Positions 8,993 through 18,543 are shown, counted from the stretch's first letter. The stretch: DNA of 64,000 bases from CAYWXK01 sp964462515 (GCA_964462515.1 CAYWXK010000022.1:3557-67556); one strand, 5' to 3'. Numbers and translations are program-made. The notes: generated by a model from the letters alone, not told the origin.

Positions 8993-10462
8993 CTATTTTG
9001 ATGTGTTTTGTAGAGCGCCGCCTCGGCCGGGGATGTAACCGCGAGGTATGGCGAGGTCTTCTCTGGAGAAGAAGTTCCACTTTCCATTTTCCCATTTTGC
9101 AAGGTAAACTTCACCAACATCGTCGAGGGCCGAACTAAACACGATGTCCCCTGTTACACCCGGCCACGGCGTATTTCTGTATGCCAGCACATCGCGGATT
9201 TTGGCACGGTTGAGGCCGGCCACTTGAACAGCCCAAATCAGCATATTCATACCATCGTAGGCGTGGGCAGCGTAAGTTTCGGGCTCTTCGCCGAAGCGCT
9301 TTCGGAAGGCCCGGCGGAATTCTGCGAGCGGGGGATTTTTGCTTTCCGGGTTCCACGGATAAGCGCAGATGACACCTTCGGCGTTTTCGCCGGCTACTTT
9401 AACGAACTCCTCCGAGACGCAGCGGTCGCAGGAAAAGTAGGGCTCCCTTCTACCCATCGCCCGCATTTGATTAAGAATCATCGCACCATCGCGGGCATCG
9501 CCCCAATGAATAATTGCATCCAGATTTTCTTTGTTTAAGCGTTCCAGTTGAAGTGAGAAATTGGTTTCCCCCAGTGCATAAGCCATTTCCAGGATTATGG
9601 GCGAGCCGATGCGGCGACTTCCATCGTTAATTTCTCTCACGCCAAACCGTCCATATCGGTTGCTTGCACGTATCACGCCCACGCGCTTCAGGCCAAGCTT
9701 TCTATATAGATAATCAACAAGCAAATAACACTGCTGGCGGTCGTCACCGATACAGCGAAAGACCCAGGGGATATTTGTCTCGATGAATGTCGGGTCTGTG
9801 TCGCCTGAATTCATCATCGGGACCTCCGCCTTGAGCGCGACACGAATGGCGATGTGGCTATTGGCGCCGTCTATCGTTCCCAGGATGGCCCAGACATTGT
9901 CTTTATATGCCTGTTTAATAATTTCGTTGCCGGAGGATCCCCACAAGCCATTATCGTTGCTTATGACCAGCTCGAAGGGGATTTTGCGTTTAAGATAACC
10001 TCCTTTATCGTTGGCCTGTTCGATTGCCAGTTGTGCTCCCTGCAGCATTTTAACGCCCAGAGGTTCCTCGTGGCTTCTTCCGCCGGTCGCTACAGAGACC
10101 GTGGACATAATTGGGCCGATAAAGCCGATTTTGACGGTCTCGACGTTGTTCGGTTCGGGGAGCGCACGGCCAGCGCCGGTGTATTCGATTTGCAGGAGGA
10201 AATGGCGTTTGTGCGGGCTTACGTGACGGAAAGGCTCGACGTCTTTTGATGTAGAAGCGTAAATTGTGTCCTGCTTGAGGGCGAGATTCGGCACCTGGTA
10301 TGCATTCAGGCGGTTGATTGTATCGAGGACGTTGCGAGTTTCCTGGTCTATTTCGAAAGGTGGATTCCAATTCAGTGGCTTTGAGGCGGTCTGGTTTGGC
10401 TCAGAAAAAGCGCCGGTTGTTATGAGAAGTATAATCAGTGATATAATAATTTTGTACCTCAT
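8993..10462 (-). CDS. Periplasmic ligand-binding protein, LivK-type (Peripla_BP_6)
   Basis: 489 residues from the ATG at 10462, chosen because GAGGAGG (10474-10480) lies 11 bases before it and the product then begins with a clean signal peptide (MRYKIIISLIILLITTGAFS); a longer start at 10483 would swallow the ribosome site. Receptor-type motifs: VKIGFIGPI, GAQLAIEQANDKGGY, VWAILGTIDGANSH, NRYGRFGVREIND, ETYAAHAYDGMNMLIWA. It is about 100 residues longer than standard LivK proteins, with an extra N-terminal segment of about 90 residues. It lies 24 bases after a propeller gene and before a paralogue, with no transporter genes nearby, so a sensing or delivery role within the redox island is as likely as ABC uptake. 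Confidence 0.85.
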   Translation of the reverse strand: MRYKIIISLIILLITTGAFSEPNQTASKPLNWNPPFEIDQETRNVLDTINRLNAYQVPNLALKQDTIYASTSKDVEPFRHVSPHKRHFLLQIEYTGAGRALPEPNNVETVKIGFIGPIMSTVSVATGGRSHEEPLGVKMLQGAQLAIEQANDKGGYLKRKIPFELVISNDNGLWGSSGNEIIKQAYKDNVWAILGTIDGANSHIAIRVALKAEVPMMNSGDTDPTFIETNIPWVFRCIGDDRQQCYLLVDYLYRKLGLKRVGVIRASNRYGRFGVREINDGSRRIGSPIILEMAYALGETNFSLQLERLNKENLDAIIHWGDARDGAMILNQMRAMGRREPYFSCDRCVSEEFVKVAGENAEGVICAYPWNPESKNPPLAEFRRAFRKRFGEEPETYAAHAYDGMNMLIWAVQVAGLNRAKIRDVLAYRNTPWPGVTGDIVFSSALDDVGEVYLAKWENGKWNFFSREDLAIPRGYIPGRGGALQNTSK

Positions 10463-10486
10463 AATTACCCTTACCTCCTCCATCTT

Positions 10487-11716
10487 TCATTTTTTATCCG
10501 CCGGACGTTCGGCGGATTTAGTTTTGGTAGTAATCCAATCAGGATTTTCTCTGACGCCCGCATAATACCCGTTTCCGATAGCCCAGCCAAGACCTTTGCC
10601 GGTTCCTACCCAGACATCGTTGCCATCAACGTCGAGGGAGATTATGAAGTTATGTGGCACGGCCTTTTCCATATCGACCGTTCTTTGGAGCTTGCCGGCC
10701 TCAAAAAGTTGGGCACGGCCAGCGAGAGTGTTGGGGTCGCGAGTATAAGTAACTATACTTTCTGTCGGAAAATCTGCAACTACTCCGAGGCCTTTATCCA
10801 TTGCAAAGTAGCACTCGTTGATGCTGCGGGCCTTGACGTTGTTTGTAAAGTCGCTGGGCAGACCCGTCTCATCGGCATAAAAGCCGCGCCAGTGACGGCC
10901 ATCGTAACGGCTATTGCCGAAATACGTGGAAATCCACAGGACATCTTCAACGGAGCTTACGCCGGTTACGATGACGTGGATAATCCCATCATCACGGTAT
11001 AGGTCAATTTCCATTTCACCATCCGGGTCAAGATAAACCTTCCAGGATTCTTTCTTGCAGTCAAATTCCAGGCAGCCGCTGCCCCAAACGGCAAGATAAA
11101 TCTTTCCTTTACCATCATAACAGACGCCATAATTCCAGATTTCTTCCATCGGGGCATTTTTCTCTGTGAATATTGTCCATTCGCCCGTTACCGTATTGAA
11201 CCTGCTTGCACCTGCGGTCGTGGCGACCCAAACGTTGTCATTTTCTATAGCGATGCCATAGACGACATCATTGACCAGCCCGCTATTGAACTGGTTCCAG
11301 TGGTCGAATCGTCCGCCGCTGAAGCGAGCAAGGCCGCCCCCAAACAAACCTATCCAGAGTTCACCAGTTCTTGGATTAACCTCGAGAGCTGTAACTACGC
11401 GCCACGGCAGACCATCTTTTTCTTTCCAGCTTTTTATTTTGCCTGTCTTTTTATCGATGCAGGCCAGGCCATCTTCAGTGCCAACCCAGACTCTTGGCCC
11501 ATCGGCTTTGACTGCAAAAATGTGGTCGTTGGGAAGACCATCTTTGACCGCAAAATGCTTCCAATTTGTATAAACATAAGGCAAAGCGGCCGCCTTCGGC
11601 GGAATTTCGAATTTTTGTGCGTTACTGCCCATAGCAGGAGCTAAATCGCAAATCCCGACAAGTCGGGATAGCAAATTGAAAATTGCCAGGGCTAATAGCA
11701 CTGTAGAGTGTTTCAC
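10487..11716 (-). CDS. Secreted two-component-regulator-type beta-propeller (Reg_prop)
   Basis: 409 residues, starting at a GTG with AGGAG 8 bases upstream; that site overlaps the stop of the preceding cytochrome gene, so translation is probably coupled. After a signal peptide, repeated blades of the Reg_prop type follow (for example KDGLPNDHIFAVKADGPRVWVGTEDGL and VWVATTAGASRF patterns) to the C-terminus. In other proteins such propellers are the sensor half of hybrid histidine kinases; here no kinase domain follows, so it is a stand-alone propeller. Both ends carry palindromic DNA: ATCCCGAC/GTCGGGAT inside the signal-peptide codons (11652-11669) and a hairpin encoding the last residues TKSAERPADKK (10496-10525). 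Ligand unknown. Confidence 0.8.
   Translation of the reverse strand: MKHSTVLLALAIFNLLSRLVGICDLAPAMGSNAQKFEIPPKAAALPYVYTNWKHFAVKDGLPNDHIFAVKADGPRVWVGTEDGLACIDKKTGKIKSWKEKDGLPWRVVTALEVNPRTGELWIGLFGGGLARFSGGRFDHWNQFNSGLVNDVVYGIAIENDNVWVATTAGASRFNTVTGEWTIFTEKNAPMEEIWNYGVCYDGKGKIYLAVWGSGCLEFDCKKESWKVYLDPDGEMEIDLYRDDGIIHVIVTGVSSVEDVLWISTYFGNSRYDGRHWRGFYADETGLPSDFTNNVKARSINECYFAMDKGLGVVADFPTESIVTYTRDPNTLAGRAQLFEAGKLQRTVDMEKAVPHNFIISLDVDGNDVWVGTGKGLGWAIGNGYYAGVRENPDWITTKTKSAERPADKK
10496..10525. repeat. Palindromic element, AAAACTAAATCCGCC family, forming the 3' coding end of the propeller gene
   Basis: ATCCGCCG (10496-10503) and CGGCGGAT (10510-10517) form a perfect 8-bp stem. The flank GGCGGATTTAGTTTT (10511-10525) is identical to an arm of the hisF-downstream palindrome at 25801-25842. 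In this copy it encodes the last residues of the propeller protein. Confidence 0.7.
11652..11669. repeat. Perfect 18-base palindrome in signal-peptide codons
   Basis: ATCCCGACAAGTCGGGAT is an 8-bp perfect inverted repeat with a 2-base centre. Read on the minus strand it encodes the residues SRLVGI-type segment that interrupts the otherwise hydrophobic signal peptide of the propeller protein. Confidence 0.55.
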
Positions 11717-11726
11717 CGTTGCTCTC

Positions 11727-14615
11727 CTATAGCGTCTTAAGATATTCGATTAAGTCATTAAGCTGGTCTTTGGTCATATCATTAGTAATTCCGTGCTTAT
11801 CCTCGGGATTATACCGCGTCCATATTTCCTCCAGGGTGTCGGAGATTCCATTGTGCAGGTATGGCGATGAGTCGTAGATGTTATTAAGGTGTGGCGTGTC
11901 AAACTTTCCTTGTCTATCCAGCCACAGTTTCGTTCCCACATCGTGGCGCTGGCGGTCGGTGTAGAGCGGCGGGAAGTGGCAGGTGGCGCATCTTTTCTCC
12001 TTCGCGATAACACGACTATCATTGGTCATCTTTCTTTCAAATACCTGCTTGCCACGGCGCTGGGCCGGAGTAAGTTCTGCACCCAGAGGGCGATAGCGGT
12101 TTGGCGGCCGAGGAATTGTGCAAATATAATTGTCCACCGCGGAGAGCTCCTCGGGTGTAAATGGCTGCAACCGCGTAAAGAAAACCGATAAACGCGGCCC
12201 GCATTGTCTTTGCAGACTCGGATTAGTTCCTTCCCACTTGAAAGGAGCCGTATCCAGAATTCCTCGCAGCGTCCTATTGTCAACGGGGCTGATGCCAATT
12301 CCATCCGGCTCAATGTCATAAGTAATACCGTCGATGTGTCCATCCGGATGGCAGCTATGGCAGGAGAACTGTCGGTGGAAGGTGATGTTTGCGCTGTGGA
12401 AGAGACGCTCGCCGTAGCGGGCGGTAGTAACGACTTCAGGGCCGCCTAAGTCCACCCGCTTAGTTGTCTGAAGCCGTTCAATGTCAACCACGGATAGCGA
12501 ATCGTCCAGAGCATTTGCCACAAAAGCGGTTTTGCCATCCGGCGTAATGATTATTCCGCGAGGGCTTTGTCCGGTAGATATATGCGTGATGACAAACTCT
12601 GTGGGTTTACCGAGGTGATTTGGGAAGACAGTCTTACGGTCATATTCAGAAGCGGTTTCGAGCATAGATATGAGCTTAGAGATGGCCACCACGGCTACCC
12701 TGTTTGTGCCGGAGCTTGTTACGAGGGCGAATTTACCGTCGGGTGTTATTACCAGGTCAGCAGGGTCAGGAAAACACAAGCCCGGCTCATCCAGCAATAC
12801 CTGGTCAACTCGGCCGTTTTTCCAGACAACTGCCAGGCCATTGGTAATCGTCCATCCCTGAAGCAGTCGTGTCATCGGAATGCTGCTCTTGGTGCGCATC
12901 AAGGTAACTAATGCAAAATCGCCGCTTGGATGCCAGGCTACGCCCTGGAGCAGGTTGGCCGCCGGGACCGAAAAACGGTCCACGACCACAGCCTGGTTGG
13001 CATCTATAACGGTAACTTCAGAGACGAGAGGCTGGCGGAACTTAATGAAACATGACAGGGTATGGGTTACGTAAATTAGAGACTTATCGCCAGATAGCGA
13101 TAGAGACCAGGGGCCGCGGCTTGCGCTCAATCGTTTTACCTCCTTGAGCGTGACAGTGTCGATAACAGAAATACTGTCCGAAGAAGTATTGGCCACATAT
13201 AAGTACTTTCCAGAAGCGTTAGTTAGAACACCATGCGGCTCGTCACCTACGGCGATGGCGGCTATGACTTTGCCGGCGGATACATCAATGACCGCAACGC
13301 TATCATCAAGACGGAGACTAACATAAGCACGTTTGCCATCAGGGCTGAAGGTAACATCGTTGGGCTGGCGGCCAACAGGAATCTCGCCGACTTTCCGGCG
13401 GCTCGGCACATCTACAACAATTACTGTGTTCGATGCCTCGCAGGCGATGTAAAGAATTTTTGCGTCCGGGCTCAGAGCAAGATTTAGAGGTGTTTTGTAG
13501 GTTGGCGTTTCTGCGACCCCAAGAGGGTCAGGTGGATGAGCTATTTGGGCAAGGGGTTTATCATAAACGAGAGAGGTCTGTTTTTTTATGGAATCTGGTA
13601 TAGCCGGGGATTGGTGGCAGGTCTGGCAGATTTCATTGGTAACACTTTTGAGTCCTGCGGCTGTCGCCGCCGGGCGGTCTCTCATAATTGCTTCTTGAAT
13701 GTAGGCGCTACCTGCTCCGTGGCAGGTCTCACATTCGACGCCCTCATCCAGTCCATACGACTCAGTTGCGCCGCCGGCTTCTCTGTAATAGGCACTGGTA
13801 TGGCACTTGAGGCACTGCGGGCTGGTCTGCGGGTCTTCTGTCAGCCCTTCCTTTTTGGCGATTTCGTATGCCTTATCGGTTGCCAGAGTTGCATACGCGC
13901 GGGCGTGGGGACTCGTCCGCCATTTGCTGAAACGGTAGCCCATCGACGGGCTGTTGTGGCAGCCGGCACACGTTAAGACGCCCACGTATTTAGGCAGGTT
14001 TTTTTGCTGGCTGGTTTCCGAAGGAAGTTGCGGCGCCGGTCGTAATTGGTAGTTTTGGGGCGTTGGGTGAGCGATGTCTTTGAAGGCCTTTTCCATATCG
14101 AGCTTGGGCAATTTAAGCATCGCTACGTGTGAGCCTTTTTCTATATGGCAGTTGAGGCAATCCTGCATTGTCAGAAGCACAAGCCCCATTTTGGTGGCGG
14201 TCTGCCGATTGGTCATAATGGATACATCCATATATTCGCTTCCGGGGCCGTGGCATTTTTCACACTGCACACCCTCTTCAACAAAAAACATCTTGTCTTT
14301 TTCCCAGGCTTCGGCGTGTGCTCCGGTTGCGTGACATCCCAGGCACATCGGCGATTCCTGCGGCTCCTGCGGAATGCCGCTCAGCTGGGCGATTTTTTTT
14401 GATTCCGGCTGAGCAAGCACTCCGTATGCCTGGGCATGTTTGGATGCCAGCCATCGGCTATATTGATTTCCCATCCCTCTTCCATCGTGACATTTAGCAC
14501 AAGCTCTGGCTCCGACATATACAGGCTGCTTCTGGCTGCTTTCTGCCGCCCAGACAGAGGTGCTTGTTACTATGACCAGAGCAATAATTAAGAAGCTACG
14601 CACTTTTATCACCAT
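11727..14615 (-). CDS. Ten-haem cytochrome c with YVTN beta-propeller and cytochrome-c-peroxidase-like C-terminus
   Basis: 962 residues with a signal peptide (cleavage near VWAAE). Eight CxxCH motifs stand in two similar sets of four: at 39, 91, 118 and 153, then at 216, 268, 295 and 330 (CAKCH, CLGCH, CEKCH, CLNCH; CAGCH, CLKCH, CETCH, CQTCH). This is an internal duplication of a tetrahaem cytochrome c554-like domain. Residues about 365-700 form a YVTN-type propeller (VPVGRQPNDVTFSPDGK-like blades). Two more motifs, CHSCH (about 753) and CATCH (about 876), sit in a MauG/cytochrome-c-peroxidase-like C-terminal region. It should act outside the cytoplasmic membrane in electron transfer; the partner is unknown. 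Its ATG overlaps the stop of the upstream CRTAC1 gene (TAATG). Confidence 0.9.
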   Translation of the reverse strand: MVIKVRSFLIIALVIVTSTSVWAAESSQKQPVYVGARACAKCHDGRGMGNQYSRWLASKHAQAYGVLAQPESKKIAQLSGIPQEPQESPMCLGCHATGAHAEAWEKDKMFFVEEGVQCEKCHGPGSEYMDVSIMTNRQTATKMGLVLLTMQDCLNCHIEKGSHVAMLKLPKLDMEKAFKDIAHPTPQNYQLRPAPQLPSETSQQKNLPKYVGVLTCAGCHNSPSMGYRFSKWRTSPHARAYATLATDKAYEIAKKEGLTEDPQTSPQCLKCHTSAYYREAGGATESYGLDEGVECETCHGAGSAYIQEAIMRDRPAATAAGLKSVTNEICQTCHQSPAIPDSIKKQTSLVYDKPLAQIAHPPDPLGVAETPTYKTPLNLALSPDAKILYIACEASNTVIVVDVPSRRKVGEIPVGRQPNDVTFSPDGKRAYVSLRLDDSVAVIDVSAGKVIAAIAVGDEPHGVLTNASGKYLYVANTSSDSISVIDTVTLKEVKRLSASRGPWSLSLSGDKSLIYVTHTLSCFIKFRQPLVSEVTVIDANQAVVVDRFSVPAANLLQGVAWHPSGDFALVTLMRTKSSIPMTRLLQGWTITNGLAVVWKNGRVDQVLLDEPGLCFPDPADLVITPDGKFALVTSSGTNRVAVVAISKLISMLETASEYDRKTVFPNHLGKPTEFVITHISTGQSPRGIIITPDGKTAFVANALDDSLSVVDIERLQTTKRVDLGGPEVVTTARYGERLFHSANITFHRQFSCHSCHPDGHIDGITYDIEPDGIGISPVDNRTLRGILDTAPFKWEGTNPSLQRQCGPRLSVFFTRLQPFTPEELSAVDNYICTIPRPPNRYRPLGAELTPAQRRGKQVFERKMTNDSRVIAKEKRCATCHFPPLYTDRQRHDVGTKLWLDRQGKFDTPHLNNIYDSSPYLHNGISDTLEEIWTRYNPEDKHGITNDMTKDQLNDLIEYLKTL

Positions 14616-16246
14616 TATTTTTGCTTGTGTTCCTGGACTACAGTAAGAATCTGGTTGGATTTTACGTTTGTAAGTTTCGTGGAGGTTTTATCCGGCCAGC
14701 AAATCTCGACGGTGTCTGCTTTTGTGGCACTGCCCAAGCCAAAATGGCATCGCGGGTCAACCTGGCCGAGGTAACCCTTCACCGGAATCAAGTCCTGTAT
14801 CTGAGTCAGCGAGCCGGCAGTGACGGTAACCCGTGCACCGATGGCGTCTGTTTTGCCGTTAGGTAACTTCGCATCGATAATAAGCCAGTTGTTTTTATTG
14901 CCGCCATCGTTTCGCAGCAACCTTGCCCGGTCGTTTAGGTTCACAACAAGCAGGTCTATATCACCATCGTTATCATAGTCACCGTAGGTGGCACCTCGGC
15001 CTACATATTTTTGTTTGAAGTATAGGCCTGATTTGTCTGCTACATCCACGAAATTACCCTTGCCATCATTTCGCACAAGCACGGCTTCTTCTGGGTATTC
15101 GTGGTGAGCGTCGCCGTTTGCGATAAAAATGTCGAGGTAGCCGTCACAATCGTAATCGAAGACGAGGCCGCCCCAACCGGTGTATTGGCCGCATATCGCA
15201 GCTAAATTCGATGGCGATGTGCGGTCTTCAAAATATTCCTTTTTGTTCATCAAGAGACACCCATATCCCATATCCGGGATATAGACGTCCAGCCAGCCGT
15301 CGCGGTCAACGTCACCTGCTACGGGCCCCATTGAAGAGACTCCCTGTCCTCCTTCGCCGAAGGCCAGGCCCATCTCAAGGGCTTTGTTCTCGAACGTGGC
15401 ATTTGCTTTGTTTTTGAAGAAATAATTTTCCATTGCGTCATTTGCCACATAAATGTCGAGGTAGCCATCGTTGTCGAGGTCTGCAGCGGTGGCGCTCATA
15501 GCACGTCCCTCAGGCTGAAAAATTCCTGCCTCTTTGGTGACATCGGTAAATGTGCCATCGCCATTGTTACGATAGAGTGCATCCGGCTGACCATTATAGC
15601 TCAGCGGCCCCGGATAGCCGGCAGCGGCATAATAGGAGCGGAACTTTCCGCTGTCGTATTCGAGATAATTTGCGACATAGACATCGAGGTCGCCGTCATT
15701 ATCATAATCAAACCAGGGTGCTGAAAGGCTCCACCGGGGGTTGGCAAGACCTGAGGCCTGAGATATATCGGTAAAAGTTCCATCGCCGTTGTTTCGATAA
15801 AAAATGTTCGGTCCGTAATTAAGGACGTATAGGTCGAGGTCGCCATCGCCGTCAAAATCTGCTGATGAGCATCCTACGCCGTAGCTTTCTCCGCCGCCTA
15901 CGCCTGCTTCTTCGGTAACATCGGTGAATGTCCCGTCGCCATTATTGCGATATAGATAGTTGCGAAGTTTTCCTTTGAGCTGCCGGCCGCGATTGTCGCT
16001 GACGTCTTTGTGCCAGCGTCCATTGGGGAAATAGATATCCAGCCAGCCATCGCCGTTGTAGTCAAAAAACATTGCCCCGCTGCCTGTTCCTTCAACTATG
16101 TTGCTTAGCTCAAAGTCGCCGTAACTTTGCTTGAAATGGATTCCCGCCTGGTCTGTAACGTCAGTAAATACAGGCAACTGAAGCTCTGCCGCAGCAGCGG
16201 GCCAGATGCTAACGATTATCAGTAGTATTATTAGCTTTGCCTTCAC
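14615..16246 (-). CDS. CRTAC1-family protein: FG-GAP repeats plus ASPIC/UnbV domain
   Basis: 543 residues from the GTG at 16246, chosen because GGAG lies about 10 bases upstream and the product then starts with a proper signal peptide (VKAKLIILLIIVSIWPAAAA); an ATG at 16339 would add 31 non-signal residues. Seven calcium-loop FG-GAP motifs (DYNGDGWLDIYF, DFDGDGDLDLYV, DYDNDGDLDVYV and others) precede an ASPIC/UnbV domain ending in HFGLGSATKAD. With this start it overlaps the end of the HzsA-related gene by 38 bases and touches the cytochrome gene (TAATG). The packing says that the dihaem propeller, this protein and the ten-haem cytochrome are made together. It is a relative of the protein at 5929. 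Confidence 0.88.
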   Translation of the reverse strand: MKAKLIILLIIVSIWPAAAAELQLPVFTDVTDQAGIHFKQSYGDFELSNIVEGTGSGAMFFDYNGDGWLDIYFPNGRWHKDVSDNRGRQLKGKLRNYLYRNNGDGTFTDVTEEAGVGGGESYGVGCSSADFDGDGDLDLYVLNYGPNIFYRNNGDGTFTDISQASGLANPRWSLSAPWFDYDNDGDLDVYVANYLEYDSGKFRSYYAAAGYPGPLSYNGQPDALYRNNGDGTFTDVTKEAGIFQPEGRAMSATAADLDNDGYLDIYVANDAMENYFFKNKANATFENKALEMGLAFGEGGQGVSSMGPVAGDVDRDGWLDVYIPDMGYGCLLMNKKEYFEDRTSPSNLAAICGQYTGWGGLVFDYDCDGYLDIFIANGDAHHEYPEEAVLVRNDGKGNFVDVADKSGLYFKQKYVGRGATYGDYDNDGDIDLLVVNLNDRARLLRNDGGNKNNWLIIDAKLPNGKTDAIGARVTVTAGSLTQIQDLIPVKGYLGQVDPRCHFGLGSATKADTVEICWPDKTSTKLTNVKSNQILTVVQEHKQK

Positions 16247-18260
16247 TTTTTTCTGACTCCGGTGTAATCTTGTATCCGGGCAGATTGTCAGTACCCGGAA
16301 CACCATCCCAAAGCGCTCCCATATCAATCCATTCGACAAAGGTGCGTTTCTGGTCTTCGGTTAGGGCCTCGGCTCCATCCGGAGGCATTTTTATTATCGG
16401 CTCGCGCGAGCAGATACTATTGCCCCAGGGTCTTGATACGTTACGTCCGAAAATATGCCAGACAAGAACACTGGTTCTTGCTGTGCCCGGGTCAACATAT
16501 TTTCTGCGGTTGGGCTGCTCGCCCGCAGCAAGCAGACTTTCGTAACTGCGATTAAAATACGCCTTTCCTCCTGGCCGGGCAATCAGCGATAAGTCAGGCG
16601 TAAGGTAAGGAACTGAACCAGCCTTACTGTGGCAAGCGACACATTTGGCGGAAATTATCGTCATAACATCGCTGCGAAAATCAACCGTCCGCCTTCGTTC
16701 CGGAGGAAGAGTCAGTTTATTTGAGGGGCGGGCAAGCGCCTTGACAAAAATATTTTCAGGAGTCAGTTCCGCATCCTCATGACAGCCAATACAGCCTCTC
16801 GGCTCGTGGTTCTTGACCCAAATCCAGCTACAGGTTCGTAGTGCCATGCCATTACTATCGAGAGTTTGAAGCTCAATTGCGGTGTTCGCCGGCACCTCGA
16901 TATTAAATGAACCATCCTCCTCAACCGGAATTTCGCCCAAAATCCGACGCTGTGCAAGGCGAGGGATTCCAGTGACCTGTGGCTCATCAGTGCTTGCAGA
17001 ACTATCTATCGTGTCTTTTGTGACTGAAATTCCTTCGAGGACACGAAGTTTTTTTGCTGTTCCGCGCGGCAGCCACTCCGGCTCCTTGAGGTCAGAAGTA
17101 TATACGTTCAGACAATAGAGTTTGCCGTATGGGTCTTGTTCAGAGACCACGCTCGAGCGGCCATCCGGTTCAGGGCGAGGGATTACCGCCTTGGCCTGTA
17201 TGTCGTGATAATCGGGGCTGTCAAAAATCATCTGGAATTTTCCTGTCGAAGGGTCGAGAACATATACCCCGTGAGTATCTTTTCCATTTGCTTGTCTTCG
17301 AGAGACAAGAATTCGGCCATCAGGAAGCGGCGAAGGCGAATGAAACAGACCATCGGACTGGCTGGTTATCGGTCGATACGAATGAAGCGGTCTTCGTAAA
17401 GATACACAGCCGAGAGTCCCCGCGCCATCCCAGGGGACACTGTCAGCTTCGACAAACACTGCAAGACCTTTTGATGTAATGCAGGGCATATATTTTATCC
17501 GCTTATCCCCATCGGCGGAAAACAATGCGCAGTCTGTGCCGTCAATGTTTATGCCGAATAGGGCGACTCTCCCGAGCGGTCCTCGGGTCAGCGTGGAACG
17601 CTGCCAGCTTGCGAAAAGCACCCGTCCATCGGGCATAATGAACGGGTCCATATCACTGGAAAGATTGAAGGTCAACTGGCTAACAGCAGAGCCGTCCAGC
17701 TTGCACGAATACAAACTGGTGGTTGGGCCAGTTCCATATTCATTTAATAAACCATTTTCGAACCTGACAAAAGTAAGCTGATACCAGGGTTTTGGCGAAT
17801 CGAGCGTATAGAGCGTTGCCTGATATGAGGGACTCCGGCAGTCGCCGAGGTTGTCGGTAATCTGCCTGACATTCGTGCCGTCAACTGTCATTTCAAAGAT
17901 GTTCCAGTGGTCTATTTGTGTCCTTTTCCCCGCAAAAAGGATATGCAAGGCATCGAACGAAATCTCCGCATCACAGGCGCTATGAAACCCTTCGCTAAGC
18001 ACCTTTATAGATAAGTCGGGCTGCACCATAACCAGGCGAGCTTCCTCGCCAAAGTTTGTCCGCATCATACCGCCGGCTAATGAGCCTTGCTGCTCAGCGG
18101 TTTTTCTTACAGGAAGCTGTGCGACAACAAATGGAGGCAGTTTGGTGGTCGGGGGGCGGGGGTCGGGGGAACCTCCCGATACTATTGTAGGAAATAGAAC
18201 AACAAAAACTCCAAGCTGCCCCCACAATTGTTTCTGACGCGCAAAACCAACCTTTTTCAC
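16209..18260 (-). CDS. HzsA-related dihaem protein with PD40 propeller
   Basis: The frame is open from 18386, but the GTG at 18260 (683 residues) is preferred because a signal-like segment (QLWGQLGVFVVLFPTIVSG) then follows directly. The order of parts matches the hydrazine synthase alpha subunit family: an N-terminal region, a propeller with TolB-like blades (ISFDALHILFAG, MPDGRVLFASW, PLPDGRILVSRR), and a C-terminal part with two haem motifs, CIGCH and CVACH (about residues 488 and 540 from this start). Hydrazine synthase itself is unlikely: the other subunits and anammox genes are absent, and such relatives are widespread in planctomycetes. It is the first gene of the minus-strand operon, so it probably sets its expression. 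Confidence 0.82.
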   Translation of the reverse strand: MKKVGFARQKQLWGQLGVFVVLFPTIVSGGSPDPRPPTTKLPPFVVAQLPVRKTAEQQGSLAGGMMRTNFGEEARLVMVQPDLSIKVLSEGFHSACDAEISFDALHILFAGKRTQIDHWNIFEMTVDGTNVRQITDNLGDCRSPSYQATLYTLDSPKPWYQLTFVRFENGLLNEYGTGPTTSLYSCKLDGSAVSQLTFNLSSDMDPFIMPDGRVLFASWQRSTLTRGPLGRVALFGINIDGTDCALFSADGDKRIKYMPCITSKGLAVFVEADSVPWDGAGTLGCVSLRRPLHSYRPITSQSDGLFHSPSPLPDGRILVSRRQANGKDTHGVYVLDPSTGKFQMIFDSPDYHDIQAKAVIPRPEPDGRSSVVSEQDPYGKLYCLNVYTSDLKEPEWLPRGTAKKLRVLEGISVTKDTIDSSASTDEPQVTGIPRLAQRRILGEIPVEEDGSFNIEVPANTAIELQTLDSNGMALRTCSWIWVKNHEPRGCIGCHEDAELTPENIFVKALARPSNKLTLPPERRRTVDFRSDVMTIISAKCVACHSKAGSVPYLTPDLSLIARPGGKAYFNRSYESLLAAGEQPNRRKYVDPGTARTSVLVWHIFGRNVSRPWGNSICSREPIIKMPPDGAEALTEDQKRTFVEWIDMGALWDGVPGTDNLPGYKITPESEKSEGKANNTTDNR

Positions 18261-18543
18261 CTGAACTTCTTTTCCTCTAAAACCCGAAAAAACTTCTTTG
18301 CCAGGTTGTTCCAGCAGTTGCCCTTGCCATAAGTAGAATAAGTCAGCATCGTAATCTGCTATGACAATTTCAGGACAATAAAACAATTATACCAGAACAC
18401 AACAGAATTGGCAAATAGAACAGGGGTGCGTGGATTCCAACCGCCTTTGGCCCTACGACCTTACGAACCAAAAACAGCAGAAAACTACTATGTGCAAACA
18501 CATTTAACTTTTATGCACTTTTAAGATATTGCTTAAAAAAATT

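Noticed and set aside
16209..18260. A true hydrazine synthase alpha subunit, hence an anammox organism
   Set aside because: The beta/gamma subunits and other anammox genes are absent, and HzsA-related proteins are common in non-anammox planctomycetes.
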